The translations under genes and the position numbers were made by a program. A DNA stretch of 42,432 bases from Enterovirga rhinocerotis (GTDB taxonomy: Bacteria > Pseudomonadota > Alphaproteobacteria > Rhizobiales > Beijerinckiaceae), in NCBI RefSeq assembly GCF_004363955.1, contig NZ_SNZR01000020.1:1-42432 (forward strand), in the 5' to 3' direction. Below are positions 15,446 to 23,795 of the stretch, piece by piece. Positions within the stretch are counted from its first letter, which is position 1; every line of letters starts with the position of its first letter. The notes beneath the pieces are model-generated. The model searched no databases. It saw only the letters and a program-made list of their open reading frames with translations, and was not told the origin of the DNA.

Positions 15446-15504
15446 GTATCAGGATACCAGTCTGTCGACGATCGACCCCACCGCTCCTCATCCCGTTATG
15501 GGAT
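15446..15504. promoter_or_regulatory. Putative XRE operators between the GIY-YIG and XRE genes
   Basis: Two short palindromes lie in the divergent promoter region: GTATC-A-GGATAC (15446-15457) and ATCCC-GTTAT-GGGAT (15490-15504). They share ATCC/GGAT cores with a third palindrome after the XRE gene. That the XRE protein binds them is an inference from position and symmetry. Confidence 0.45.
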
Positions 15505-15549
15505 TATCCGAAAAGCGGCTCATGTCCCGCAGCGCTCCGGTCAGGGCGC

Positions 15550-15807
15550 ATGCGCAAGACACTCCGTACCCAAGGTCATTCGAGGCTGATCGCGCTCCTG
15601 AAGGAGCAGCGCCTGCGCATGAGGCTGACCCAGCAGCAGGTCGCCGACCAACTCGGGGTGCCGCAATCCTTCGTGGCCAAGTACGAGGGCGGCGAGCGAC
15701 GGCTCGACGTGCTCGAGTTCATCGAGGCGGCCGAAGCCCTCGGCGCTGATCCGCACGAGCTGTTTGCCGCCGTCGTCGCGCAGGTGAAGATCGAAGGCAC
15801 AGGGTAA
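15550..15807 (+). CDS. XRE-family helix-turn-helix regulator
   Basis: This 85-residue protein is almost entirely a Cro/C1-type helix-turn-helix. LTQQQVADQLGVPQSFVAKYEGGERRLD at about residues 27-54 contains helices 2 and 3. Such one-domain repressors are common in phage and toxin/defence loci, where they repress their own operon. It lies 57 bases upstream of the ADP-ribosylglycohydrolase gene on the same strand and diverges from the GIY-YIG gene. Palindromes on both sides of the gene are candidate operators. The start at 15550 follows a modest CAGGGCGC ribosome site. Confidence 0.9.
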   Translation: MRKTLRTQGHSRLIALLKEQRLRMRLTQQQVADQLGVPQSFVAKYEGGERRLDVLEFIEAAEALGADPHELFAAVVAQVKIEGTG

Positions 15808-15818
15808 GGTCGCCTCAC

Positions 15819-15836
15819 TATCCCGAAACTGGATAC
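15819..15836. promoter_or_regulatory. Putative operator before the ADP-ribosylglycohydrolase gene
   Basis: TATCC-CGAAACT-GGATA (15819-15835) is a perfect five-base inverted repeat 29 bases before the ATG of the hydrolase gene. It shares the GGATAC half with the site at 15446-15457. It could let the XRE protein repress the downstream gene separately. Confidence 0.45.
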
Positions 15837-15864
15837 TTGTCCGAAGCGGAGCTATGTCGGGGGT

Positions 15865-16785
15865 ATGAGTTCGACCCCGCCGCCCGACCCCCGCGACCGT
15901 GCCCTCGGCGCTCTTCTCGGTCTTGCCGTGGGTGATGCCCTTGGCACGACGCTCGAGTTCTCGGCCCGCGACACGAAGCCTCCCGTCACGGATATGGTGG
16001 GGGGCGGCGTCTTCGGGCTCGCACCGGGGCAATGGACCGACGATACCAGCATGGCGCTGTGCCTCGCCGAAGCGCTGATCGCGGGAGGAGGCAAGCTCGA
16101 CGAGGCCGACCTGATGCGACGCTTCGCCCGCTGGTACCGGGCGGGCGAGAACAGCGTCACCGGCCGCTGCTTCGATATCGGCAACACGGTGCGGGCGGCG
16201 ATCGAGCGCTTCGAGCGCACGGGGCAAGCCATCCAGGAGAAGCCCGATCCGTCCCAGGCCGGGAATGGCAGCCTGATGCGGCTGGCGCCGGTCGCGATCC
16301 TGGCCTCTCCCGATATCGCCCGCGCGGAGGATCTCGCTCATGCTCAGAGCCGCACCACCCACGCCGCCCCGGTCGCCCACGAGGCCTGCCGCCTCTTTGC
16401 GACGCTTCTGGTCGAGGCGATCTCGGGACTGAGCCGCGATCAGGTTCTTCGGCCACGCCCCTTCTGCGCAGAGCTCGCCGACATCGCGGCCGGATCCTGG
16501 CGCTCCAAGGGGCGTGCGGCCATCTCGTCCTCAGGCTACGTCGTCGCGACGCTGGAAGCGAGCCTGTGGTGCGTCGGCCATAGCCGAAGCTTCCCCGAAG
16601 CCGTCCTGCTCGCCGCCAATCTTGGCGACGATGCCGATACCGTCGCCGCGATCACCGGCCAACTCGCCGGCGCCATCTACGGAGCATCAGCCATCCCAGC
16701 GAAGTGGCGAGAAACAATCGCGTGGCAGGACCGCATCGAGCGCATCGTCGAGCTCCTCCTTCAAATCACAGCCAGACCAATCTGA
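15865..16785 (+). CDS. ADP-ribosylglycohydrolase (DraG/ARH family)
   Basis: This 306-residue protein has the hallmarks of the ARH/DraG fold: GALLGLAVGDALG near the N-terminus, the metal-binding WTDDTSM at residues 57-63, and LGDDADTVAAITGQLAGAIYG from residue 253. These acidic residues hold the di-magnesium centre that removes ADP-ribose from proteins, nucleic acids or small molecules. It is of full length. It sits behind an XRE regulator in a phage-like locus. Here it could reverse ADP-ribosylation by a toxin, act as an antitoxin-like partner, or work as a defence or anti-defence enzyme. No ADP-ribosyltransferase gene is visible in the window. The family call is firm; the role is open. Confidence 0.93.
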   Translation: MSSTPPPDPRDRALGALLGLAVGDALGTTLEFSARDTKPPVTDMVGGGVFGLAPGQWTDDTSMALCLAEALIAGGGKLDEADLMRRFARWYRAGENSVTGRCFDIGNTVRAAIERFERTGQAIQEKPDPSQAGNGSLMRLAPVAILASPDIARAEDLAHAQSRTTHAAPVAHEACRLFATLLVEAISGLSRDQVLRPRPFCAELADIAAGSWRSKGRAAISSSGYVVATLEASLWCVGHSRSFPEAVLLAANLGDDADTVAAITGQLAGAIYGASAIPAKWRETIAWQDRIERIVELLLQITARPI

Positions 16786-16838
16786 ACAAGTGTAGTTTAA
16801 TACAAATCAAACGTCCGTTTCGAGCGCCTCTTGACGCG

Positions 16839-18530
16839 TTACTTTTCTGCCCCGACGAAGGGCGTGCCGGCCGATACGTATCCGAGACGGATATCCTCCG
16901 CGATAGCCTTTCCGTCCCGCTCGCGCGGATCGCCGTAGCCTCCTCCCCCGGCGGTCCGAAAGACCACGCGCGTCCCGGCCGCAAGGCCCAGCTTCGTGAC
17001 CTTCGTAATCGTCTGGGGCTCACTTCCCGGTCGCTCGACCGTGACGGAGCCCACCGCGCCCGCCTCGCCCCCGGCAAGGCCCCAGGGAGGGCAGGTCGTC
17101 CTCTCCCAGGCCGTCGTCAGATGCGCGTCCGCCAGGGTCGTATAGCGCCGCGTTACGCCCATGCCTCCACGATGCCGCCCGGCCCCGGCCGAATCCGTCC
17201 TCAGTGACACCTCCTCGACGCGAAGCGGATAGAGCGCTTCGACAATCTCGACCGGGATATCTTTGCAGTCGCCATGCGACATCGTCTTGAACGGCCCGGC
17301 TCCATCGCCGGCGGCCGTGGCGCCCCAACCGCCATGGGCGGTGTCGTTGTAGTTCCACAGGCGCCCGTCGCCGCGCGGCCCCGTAAACTGGATCGAGTTC
17401 TGGGCAGCGTGATGGGCAGCGGCCACGCTTTGGGGCACGGCTTCGCCGAAGGCCCGAATGAGCCCGTCGATCACCGTCGCCATGATGACGTTGAACCGCG
17501 CCATCGGCGCGCCATGCCGGGCCGACAGGATCTTGCCGGGAGGCAGAACGACCTTGAGCGGCCGGAAACAGCCTTCGTCCGAATGCAGGTCCGGGATGAC
17601 CACGTATTTGTAGGCGACCTTCGCGGCCGTCATGCCGCCGCCGGCGAAACCGGCGTTGTAGGGACCTTTGACCTGGTCCGCGATGTCGGAGAGATCGATC
17701 GTGACCTCCTCGCCCTCGACCCGAACCTGGAAATGGAAGGGCAGCCGCCGGTCCATCTCGATGCCGTCATTGTCGAGCCAGCACGACGCATCGTAGGTCC
17801 CGTCCGGAATGGCTGAGATGCGGCGGCGCGCAAGCTGCTCGGAGCGGAGCCAGCGCTCGTCGATGGTCGCCCGGATGGTCGGCCATGAATAGCGCTGCAT
17901 CATGTCCTTCAGGCGCTGCTCGCCGAGACGGCAGGCCGCAAGCTGGGCCTGGAGATCACCGACTGTGATCTCCGGGATCCGACTGTTCCGGGCGATGAGG
18001 CGCAGGATCTGCTCGTCGTCCTGCCCGCCATGGCAGAACTTGAGAGCCGGGAACTGCACGCCCTCCTGATAGATGTCAGTCGTCGAAGAGGTCATCATCG
18101 AGCCGAACACGATGCCGCCGATATCGGTCCAGTGCGCCCGCACGGTGATGAAGGCGATCAGGTCCCGGTCCCCTTCATCGAAAACGGGTGTGTACATCGT
18201 CACGTTGTTCAGATGCTGCCCGCTCGCCTCCGGATCGTTGGTGATGAAGGCGTCCCCCGGCCGGATCGTCTCGATCGGATGCGCCTCCAGCACCGATTTC
18301 AGCGGCGCGCCGATATCGGCGAGAAAGATCGGCAGCCCGCCCGTCCCCTGGCAGATGAGTTGCCCGTCCGCCGCCACGATGCCGACCGCGAAATCCTTGT
18401 ACTCGTAGATCATCAGGCTGAAGGACGTCCGGGTCAGGTTCGTCTCCAGTTCGCTGGCGATGGCGCGGAGGAGGAAATCGACCACCTCGAAGGTGATGGG
18501 GTCGACCTTGTGCGGTTCGGTGTTCATCAT
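16839..18530 (-). CDS. hyuB: Hydantoinase B/oxoprolinase family protein
   Basis: This 563-residue protein matches the HyuB/AcxB type. An N-terminal region has DPITFEVVDFLLRAIASELE. The conserved block PGDAFITNDPEASGQHLNNV follows at about 90-110, then HWTDIGG, DLSDIADQVKGPYN, and a C-terminal glycine-rich RHRGGMGV and AGGGGYGDP. It acts with HyuA in ATP-dependent hydrolysis of 5-membered cyclic amides (hydantoins, oxoproline) or in related carboxylases. Its ATG at 18530 overlaps the hyuA stop (ATGATG), so the two are made together. It is the last gene of the operon and converges with the ADP-ribosylglycohydrolase gene across 53 bases. The substrate cannot be read from sequence. Confidence 0.93.
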   Translation of the reverse strand: MMNTEPHKVDPITFEVVDFLLRAIASELETNLTRTSFSLMIYEYKDFAVGIVAADGQLICQGTGGLPIFLADIGAPLKSVLEAHPIETIRPGDAFITNDPEASGQHLNNVTMYTPVFDEGDRDLIAFITVRAHWTDIGGIVFGSMMTSSTTDIYQEGVQFPALKFCHGGQDDEQILRLIARNSRIPEITVGDLQAQLAACRLGEQRLKDMMQRYSWPTIRATIDERWLRSEQLARRRISAIPDGTYDASCWLDNDGIEMDRRLPFHFQVRVEGEEVTIDLSDIADQVKGPYNAGFAGGGMTAAKVAYKYVVIPDLHSDEGCFRPLKVVLPPGKILSARHGAPMARFNVIMATVIDGLIRAFGEAVPQSVAAAHHAAQNSIQFTGPRGDGRLWNYNDTAHGGWGATAAGDGAGPFKTMSHGDCKDIPVEIVEALYPLRVEEVSLRTDSAGAGRHRGGMGVTRRYTTLADAHLTTAWERTTCPPWGLAGGEAGAVGSVTVERPGSEPQTITKVTKLGLAAGTRVVFRTAGGGGYGDPRERDGKAIAEDIRLGYVSAGTPFVGAEK

Positions 18531-20647
18531 GCGAGCTCCTCCAGACGCCGTTCAGGACGCGCGGCTTGGACATGCCGGGACGAGACCCTGATCACGATAT
18601 TGCCGAGGGAATCGACCTCGCCGGCATCGCCGGGCGCAATGACCGTGGTCGAGCCGGTCTCCGTCACGATCACGGGCCCCGTGAGCGCCTGTCCGGCCGC
18701 GAGTGCGTCGCGGTGGTAGACTGGACAATCGACCCAGCCAGTCTCCTCGAAGTAGGCTTCGCGCCGCGTGAAGGGTTCGGCCGGACCGGAGACCCGCGAC
18801 CGGAAGCTCGACAGCCGTGGCTTCTCGACCCTCCCGTCGGCGACGACGCGGAGCGTGACGGCCTGCAGCTTGCCGCGCGGATCGGCGTGGCCGTAGCGCT
18901 GCGCGTAGATGTCGAGGAAGGCGCGCTGCAACGTCGCCTTCCAGCCCTCGCCCGTCGCCTCGCCGTCGGCAGGCGTCCGAACCGTGTGCTCCTGGCCGAC
19001 GTAGCGAAGGTCGGCGAAGCGGGAGAACGACATTTCGCGCAAGCCGGGCGCGGCAGCGAGGAGGCGCCCTTTGGCCTCCTCCTCCATCACACGGAACTGC
19101 CGCTCGACCGCTGCGGGATCCGCATCGTCGAGTTCGACCACGAGGGTCTGCGCCGTGTCGAAGCGGATGTCGGCGAGCAGCATGCCCCAGGCCGAGAAGT
19201 GGCCGGGAAGCGGTGGGATGAGAACCGTCGGGATCGACAATTCACGGGCGATGGCGCTCGCATGGAGCGGGCCCGCGCCGCCGCTGACGACGAGCACGAA
19301 GTCCCGCGGGTCATGGCCGCGCTCGATGCTGATTCGACGGACCGCCGCCGACATCGTCACGACGGCGAGCCGCAGGATGCCGCTCGCGGCCTCCACCTCG
19401 GACAGCCCCAGAGGCTCGGCGATCTTCTCGCGGATCGCGTGGCGCGCGCCTTCGACATCGAGCGCCATGTCTCCGCCGAGAAGGCCGCTCGGCGAGAGGC
19501 GGCCGAGCGCGACATTGGCGTCGGTGACGGTCGGCTCGGTGCCGCCGCGTCCATAGCTGACGGGGCCGGGCTCCGATCCGGCACTCCTCGGCCCGACCTT
19601 GAGCGAGCCGGCCTCGTCGAGATGCGCGATGCTGCCGCCTCCCGCCCCGACCTCGACGATGTCGACGACGGGCACCTGAACGGGATAACCCCGCTCATAG
19701 CCGGCGACGTAGTAGATGTCGGCGACCTCGATCTCGCCCTTGTTGACGAGCGTGCACTTCGCCGTCGTCCCGCCCATATCGAAGGAGATCGCCTTGTCGT
19801 AGCCGAGTTCGAGCGACAGTGCTGCGGCACCGACCGCTCCCGCCACGGGTCCGGATTCCAGCAGGTAGACCGGGTGCTGAGCGGCGAGTTCGCCGGTCAT
19901 GACCCCGCCGTTCGATTCCATCAGGAGTAGGTTGCCCTCGAGGCCCTTCTCTCCGAGCCGGGCGCCGAGCGTTTCGAGATAGCGCTCCATGCGCGGGCCG
20001 ACATAGGCGTTGACGACGGCAGTGGAGGTCCGTTCGTATTCGCGCCATTCGCGCGAGAGGTGATGCGAGAGCGAGACGAAGCGCTTGCCGCACCGTCGAA
20101 GGTGCTCACCCACCTGCCGCTCGTGCTCGGGATTGCGGTAGGCGTGGAGCAGGCAGACGGCGACAGCCTCGACGCCAAGCCGGTCGAGCTCGGCCGCGAC
20201 GGCGTCGAGCTCGACCGGATCGACCGGCGCGATCTCCCGGCCCTGGCCGTTCATGCGTGCACCGATTTCGAAACGGAGATCCCGCGGAACGAGAGGCGGC
20301 AGGCGCTTGTAGAAGAGGTCGAAGGCGTCCGGCCGGTTGCCGCGGCCGAGCTCGAGCACGTCCCGGAAGCCGCGAGTCGTGATCAGCGCCGTGCGTGCGC
20401 CCGTGCGCTCGAGCGCGGTGTTGATGGCGGTCGTCGTGCCGTGCTTGACGTAGCGCGTCCGCGCGAGCTCGCCCTGAGCCTGGTCGATGGATTTGAAGAT
20501 CGCCTCGGGGATATCGCGCGGGGTCGTCAGGACCTTTGCCGTGCGGATTTCGTCCCGTATCGCGTCGTAGACGACGAGGTCGGTGAACGTCCCCCCGACA
20601 TCGACGCCGATCGACAACGGCTGCGCGGACCTGTCGTCGTGAGCCAT
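18527..20647 (-). CDS. hyuA: Hydantoinase A/oxoprolinase family protein
   Basis: This 706-residue protein begins with the typical actin-like ATPase opening (SIGVDVGGTFTDLVVYD) and has GTTTAINTALERTGAR near residue 69. The block ISFDMGGTTAKCTLV near 285 and PGPVSYGRGGTEPTVTDANV near 360 follow. These regions bind ATP in HyuA/AcxA/oxoprolinase proteins. Together with the overlapping hyuB it forms a two-subunit ATP-dependent amidohydrolase or carboxylase. It follows the FAH-family gene by 29 bases in the same operon. The GIGVDVGGTFTD nucleotide motif is intact and the length is normal. Confidence in the family is high; the exact substrate is unknown. Confidence 0.94.
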   Translation of the reverse strand: MAHDDRSAQPLSIGVDVGGTFTDLVVYDAIRDEIRTAKVLTTPRDIPEAIFKSIDQAQGELARTRYVKHGTTTAINTALERTGARTALITTRGFRDVLELGRGNRPDAFDLFYKRLPPLVPRDLRFEIGARMNGQGREIAPVDPVELDAVAAELDRLGVEAVAVCLLHAYRNPEHERQVGEHLRRCGKRFVSLSHHLSREWREYERTSTAVVNAYVGPRMERYLETLGARLGEKGLEGNLLLMESNGGVMTGELAAQHPVYLLESGPVAGAVGAAALSLELGYDKAISFDMGGTTAKCTLVNKGEIEVADIYYVAGYERGYPVQVPVVDIVEVGAGGGSIAHLDEAGSLKVGPRSAGSEPGPVSYGRGGTEPTVTDANVALGRLSPSGLLGGDMALDVEGARHAIREKIAEPLGLSEVEAASGILRLAVVTMSAAVRRISIERGHDPRDFVLVVSGGAGPLHASAIARELSIPTVLIPPLPGHFSAWGMLLADIRFDTAQTLVVELDDADPAAVERQFRVMEEEAKGRLLAAAPGLREMSFSRFADLRYVGQEHTVRTPADGEATGEGWKATLQRAFLDIYAQRYGHADPRGKLQAVTLRVVADGRVEKPRLSSFRSRVSGPAEPFTRREAYFEETGWVDCPVYHRDALAAGQALTGPVIVTETGSTTVIAPGDAGEVDSLGNIVIRVSSRHVQAARPERRLEELA

Positions 20648-20676
20648 GGCTCGCCCTTCCTATCGGGACGCGCGGC

Positions 20677-21549
20677 TCAGAGCCGCTCATCCTCCACCCG
20701 GTTGCGGAGCGTGCCGATCCCTTCGATCGCCACTTCGGCGACATCGCCGGGCTTCATGAAAACCTGAGGGTCGCGCGCAAAGCCGACCCCGCCCATCGTT
20801 CCCGTCGCGATCACGTCGCCGGGACGGAACGGCGTCCACATGGTGACGTAGGAGATGATCTGCCGAACGGAATGGATCATGAGGCTGGTATTGGCCTTCT
20901 GCATGACCTCGCCGTTGAGCCGCATCTCGACCTCGAGACGGTCGGGATCGGGAATTTCGTCGGCTGTCACGAGCCAGGGCCCGGAGGGGCCTGTCTTCTC
21001 GAAATTCTTGCCGGGATTGATCTGGCGACTGTGGCGCTGGAAATCGCGCAGCGAGCCGTCGTTGAAGCAAGAATATCCGAAGACATAGTCAAGAGCCGTC
21101 TCCTCGGACACGTAGCGGCCCGTATCCTTGCCGATCACGACCAGAAGCTCGGCCTCGAAATCGAACTGGTGCGAGGCCTTCGGGCGAAAAATCGGCTGTT
21201 CGTGCCCGGTCATCGATTCCGGCCAGCGGGCGAAGATCATCGGATATTCGAAGCCCGTATCCGTCCGGTTGAGCTGCCGGTTCGCCTCGTGGATGTGGTC
21301 GTGATAGTTGAGCCCGACGCAGATGATCTTGCTAGGATTTGGCACGACCGGCAGGAGCTTGAGATCGGAATAGGAGAAGTCTCCGTCCTCCCGAGCGAGG
21401 ATCTGCTCGGCGATCGGCCTGGCGTCGCCGGCGATGAAGTCGACGATGGTCGGATAGGGGGCGAGGCGGCTGGTCAGGTCGATGACGCGGTCGCTCTTCA
21501 CGATGCCGTAATGCGTGGCGCCGCGCCGGTCGTAGCAGACGAGCTTCAT
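20677..21549 (-). CDS. Fumarylacetoacetate hydrolase family protein
   Basis: This 290-residue protein has the FAH fold. IICVGLNYHDHIHE lies at about 74-87, then the metal-ligand region DFEAELLVVIGK, and GYSCFNDGSLRDFQ. The C-terminal FRPGDVIATGTMGGVGF is the usual substrate-pocket segment. Family members hydrolyse carbon-carbon bonds in acylpyruvates, decarboxylate oxaloacetate-like acids or hydrate dienoates. It lies between the Bug solute-binding protein gene and hyuA on the same strand. Its likely job is a downstream step in breaking down the compound that HyuAB opens. The ATG at 21549 has no competing start close by. Confidence 0.92.
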   Translation of the reverse strand: MKLVCYDRRGATHYGIVKSDRVIDLTSRLAPYPTIVDFIAGDARPIAEQILAREDGDFSYSDLKLLPVVPNPSKIICVGLNYHDHIHEANRQLNRTDTGFEYPMIFARWPESMTGHEQPIFRPKASHQFDFEAELLVVIGKDTGRYVSEETALDYVFGYSCFNDGSLRDFQRHSRQINPGKNFEKTGPSGPWLVTADEIPDPDRLEVEMRLNGEVMQKANTSLMIHSVRQIISYVTMWTPFRPGDVIATGTMGGVGFARDPQVFMKPGDVAEVAIEGIGTLRNRVEDERL

Positions 21550-21708
21550 GGGATCCGTTCCTGACTTTCGCAGATGAAGAGGCGCTCGGGCGCCATTGGG
21601 ACGATGCAGATCAGAGCGTTCCGCCGTTTCGCGGACACGAAATCATGCGTTAGCTTCACGGTCGAATGCAGTTATCCAAGACCGGATGCCGCGACTCGGC
21701 AACGCACC

Positions 21709-22698
21709 CTAGTCGTTCTTGATGCCGGCGCGCGCGATCACGTCCGCGTATTTTCGGGCCTCGGATATGATCTTGGCCTGCATCTCTTCGGGTCGGTTCG
21801 GCGCGACTTCGAAACCTTGGATGTCGTAGGCCCGTCTGACCTCGGGAACGACCAACGCGTCAGCCATGGACTTGTTGATGAACGAGACGATCTCGGCCGG
21901 CGTCGCAGCCGGTGCGAGGATCGAACTCCAATTCGTCACCTCGAAGCCGGGCGCGACGCTCTCCGCCAACGTTGGAACGTCGGGAAGACGCGCGCTGCGG
22001 TGCAGGCCGGTCACGGCCAAGGCCTTCAGAGAGCCGTCCTCGACCAGTGGCAGGGCCGAGACGTCTCCCAGCACGAAATCCACATGCTGGCCGAGCAGGG
22101 CGGTGACCGCGGGGGCCGAACCCTTGAAGGGCACATGGCGCACGTTGATCTTGGTGTCGAAGGCGAGAATCTCTGCCGACAGATGCGGCCCCGCACCCAC
22201 GCCGGACGTGCCGTAGTTGAGTTCGCCGGGCTTGCGCTTGGCGAGCGCGATCAAGTCCTCGATCGTTTTGACGCCGAGCTTCGGATTGACGAGGACGATG
22301 AACGGAGAGGTCGAGATCTGCGACACAGCCGCGAAGCTCTTGGCGGCATCGTAGGAAAGATTCCGGTAGAGGCTGGGCGAGACAGTGTGCGAGGTTCCCG
22401 CGAGATATAAGGTGTAGCCATCCGCCGGCGCGGAGGCGACGGTGGCCGCGCCGATGGTCGTCCCGGCGCCGGGCCGGTTCTCGATGATGACCGGCTGCTT
22501 CCAGATCTTCGACAGTTGTTCTCCAACCGCACGGGCCTGCAGTTCGGCCGATCCGCCGGGGGCGTAGGGGACAACGATCCGCACCGTCCTCCTCGGGAAA
22601 TCGAGCGCCGATGCCGGGCCTGCGACGACCGTTGCCGCAGCGGCCGCGAGCACGGCCAAGACCCCCCGTCTGGCATGGGGAACGAACGTCATCGCCAT
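21709..22698 (-). CDS. Bug/TctC-family solute-binding protein
   Basis: This 329-residue exported protein begins with a signal peptide (cleavage expected after PASA, near residue 32). It continues with the Bug-family pattern VRIVVPYAPGGSAELQARAV, IIENRPGAGTTIGAATVA and DGYTLYLAG. Bug proteins bind small carboxylates or amides in the periplasm and usually feed tripartite tricarboxylate transporters. No TctA or TctB membrane subunit is in the window, so this is one of the many orphan Bug proteins. It is the first gene of the hyuAB operon, separated from the FAH gene by 159 bases, and diverges from a LysR gene. An alternative ATG lies two codons in. Confidence 0.93.
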   Translation of the reverse strand: MAMTFVPHARRGVLAVLAAAAATVVAGPASALDFPRRTVRIVVPYAPGGSAELQARAVGEQLSKIWKQPVIIENRPGAGTTIGAATVASAPADGYTLYLAGTSHTVSPSLYRNLSYDAAKSFAAVSQISTSPFIVLVNPKLGVKTIEDLIALAKRKPGELNYGTSGVGAGPHLSAEILAFDTKINVRHVPFKGSAPAVTALLGQHVDFVLGDVSALPLVEDGSLKALAVTGLHRSARLPDVPTLAESVAPGFEVTNWSSILAPAATPAEIVSFINKSMADALVVPEVRRAYDIQGFEVAPNRPEEMQAKIISEARKYADVIARAGIKND

Positions 22699-22848
22699 CC
22701 TTATTTTCCTCCCGGCAAGATGCGGACGAACGACGCCCGCGTCTTCGATGCCGCAACGGCACCCGCGCGCTGGTTCTGGCCCGGCCGCGCCCTTAGGGCT
22801 CTGACCGTCATCGCGACGGGAGAGGAATTAGCGGAACGCTGAGATACC

Positions 22849-22867
22849 GTCTAATATCGATTTAGAC
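22849..22867. promoter_or_regulatory. Palindrome GTCTAA-N7-TTAGAC in the divergent promoter region
   Basis: A perfect six-base inverted repeat with a seven-base centre, TATCGAT, lies in the 212-base gap between the Bug-protein gene and the LysR gene. AT-rich and symmetric in GC-rich surroundings, it is a likely regulator site or part of a promoter. Which protein binds it is not known. Confidence 0.45.
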
Positions 22868-22874
22868 AATTCTA

Positions 22875-22891
22875 GATACCAAAAAGGTATC
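22875..22891. promoter_or_regulatory. LysR-type box GATACC-AAAAA-GGTATC
   Basis: This perfect inverted repeat contains the T-N11-A pattern (T at 22877, A at 22889) typical of LysR-type regulator sites. It lies 19 bases before the GTG start of the adjacent LysR gene and faces the hyu operon. Autorepression plus activation of the operon would fit, by inference. Confidence 0.6.
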
Positions 22892-22910
22892 GACCCTCGA
22901 GGAGGCGACG

Positions 22911-23795
22911 GTGGATCAGCGCAAGCTGCGATATTTTGTGGCCGTCGCGGAGGAGCTCCATGTCGGCCGTGCCGCCCGAAGACTGAACATGGCCCAGCCG
23001 CCACTGACGCGACTGATCCAGCAACTCGAGGCGGATATGGGTTCCGCCCTCTTTGTCCGCACCCGAAAAGGCGTCCAACTGACCAATGCGGGAAGCGTCC
23101 TCCTCGACGAGGCTCGGAACCTTCTGCTGCTGGCGTCCCGCGCCAAGGAGCGCACGCGCATGGCGGGGCTCGGGCGTTCGGGCCGCCTCGACATCGGCGT
23201 GTTCGGATCGAACATGCTCGTCGTGCCCGATCTGCTGCTGCACTTCACCCGCAGCTATCCCGACGTTGACCTCGCCTTCCATGCCATGAACAAGCAGGAG
23301 CAGCTCCAGGCGCTTTACGACCGGCGGACGACCATCGGATTCAACTTCCTCGGGCTCAAGCTCGCCGGCATATCCAACGAAAAGGTCCGATCCGAACCCC
23401 TCGTGGTTGCGATGCCGGCGACCGATCCGCTGGCGGATCGTCCCTCCGTGCGTCTGGCGGAAGTCGCGGAACGCCCCTTCGTGGTCCCGGCGAGCGGCCC
23501 GAGGCCGAACCTCCTCGATTTCGTTTTCGCGCTTTGCCTCGAGGCGGGATTCAGGCCCCGGATTTCGCAGGAGGTCGCAGATTCCGTCACGGCCGTCGCG
23601 CTCGTGGCGGCGGGGTTCGGGGTCTCGCTCGTCCCGCAAGCGACATGGGCGCTGCAGTTGGCGAACGTCGTCTTCAAACCTCTCGACCACGATCGTCCGG
23701 CCAGCGTCGACCTCCATTGCATCTATCGGACCGACGACACGTCTCTCGTCCTCAAGGCGTTCCTAGAGACGATCGAGGCCACACGCCAGGATTGA
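22911..23795 (+). CDS. LysR-family transcriptional regulator of the hyu operon (inferred)
   Basis: This 294-residue protein starts at GTG 22911 after an excellent Shine-Dalgarno (AGGAGG at 22899-22904). The winged helix spans about residues 1-60 (LRYFVAVAEELHVGRAARRL and QPPLTRLIQQLE). The LysR substrate-binding domain follows (GRLDIGVFGSNMLVVPDLLL; the LVPQA region near the C-terminus). It diverges from the Bug-hyuAB operon, and a T-N11-A palindrome lies between them, the usual layout for a LysR regulator controlling its neighbour. The inducer is probably an intermediate of that pathway; this is an inference. Confidence 0.92.
   Translation: MDQRKLRYFVAVAEELHVGRAARRLNMAQPPLTRLIQQLEADMGSALFVRTRKGVQLTNAGSVLLDEARNLLLLASRAKERTRMAGLGRSGRLDIGVFGSNMLVVPDLLLHFTRSYPDVDLAFHAMNKQEQLQALYDRRTTIGFNFLGLKLAGISNEKVRSEPLVVAMPATDPLADRPSVRLAEVAERPFVVPASGPRPNLLDFVFALCLEAGFRPRISQEVADSVTAVALVAAGFGVSLVPQATWALQLANVVFKPLDHDRPASVDLHCIYRTDDTSLVLKAFLETIEATRQD

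Noticed and set aside
14559-15749. 396-codon plus-strand frame
   Set aside because: It is antisense to the GIY-YIG gene and overlaps the XRE gene; there is no domain, and the GIY-YIG and XRE motifs explain the region.
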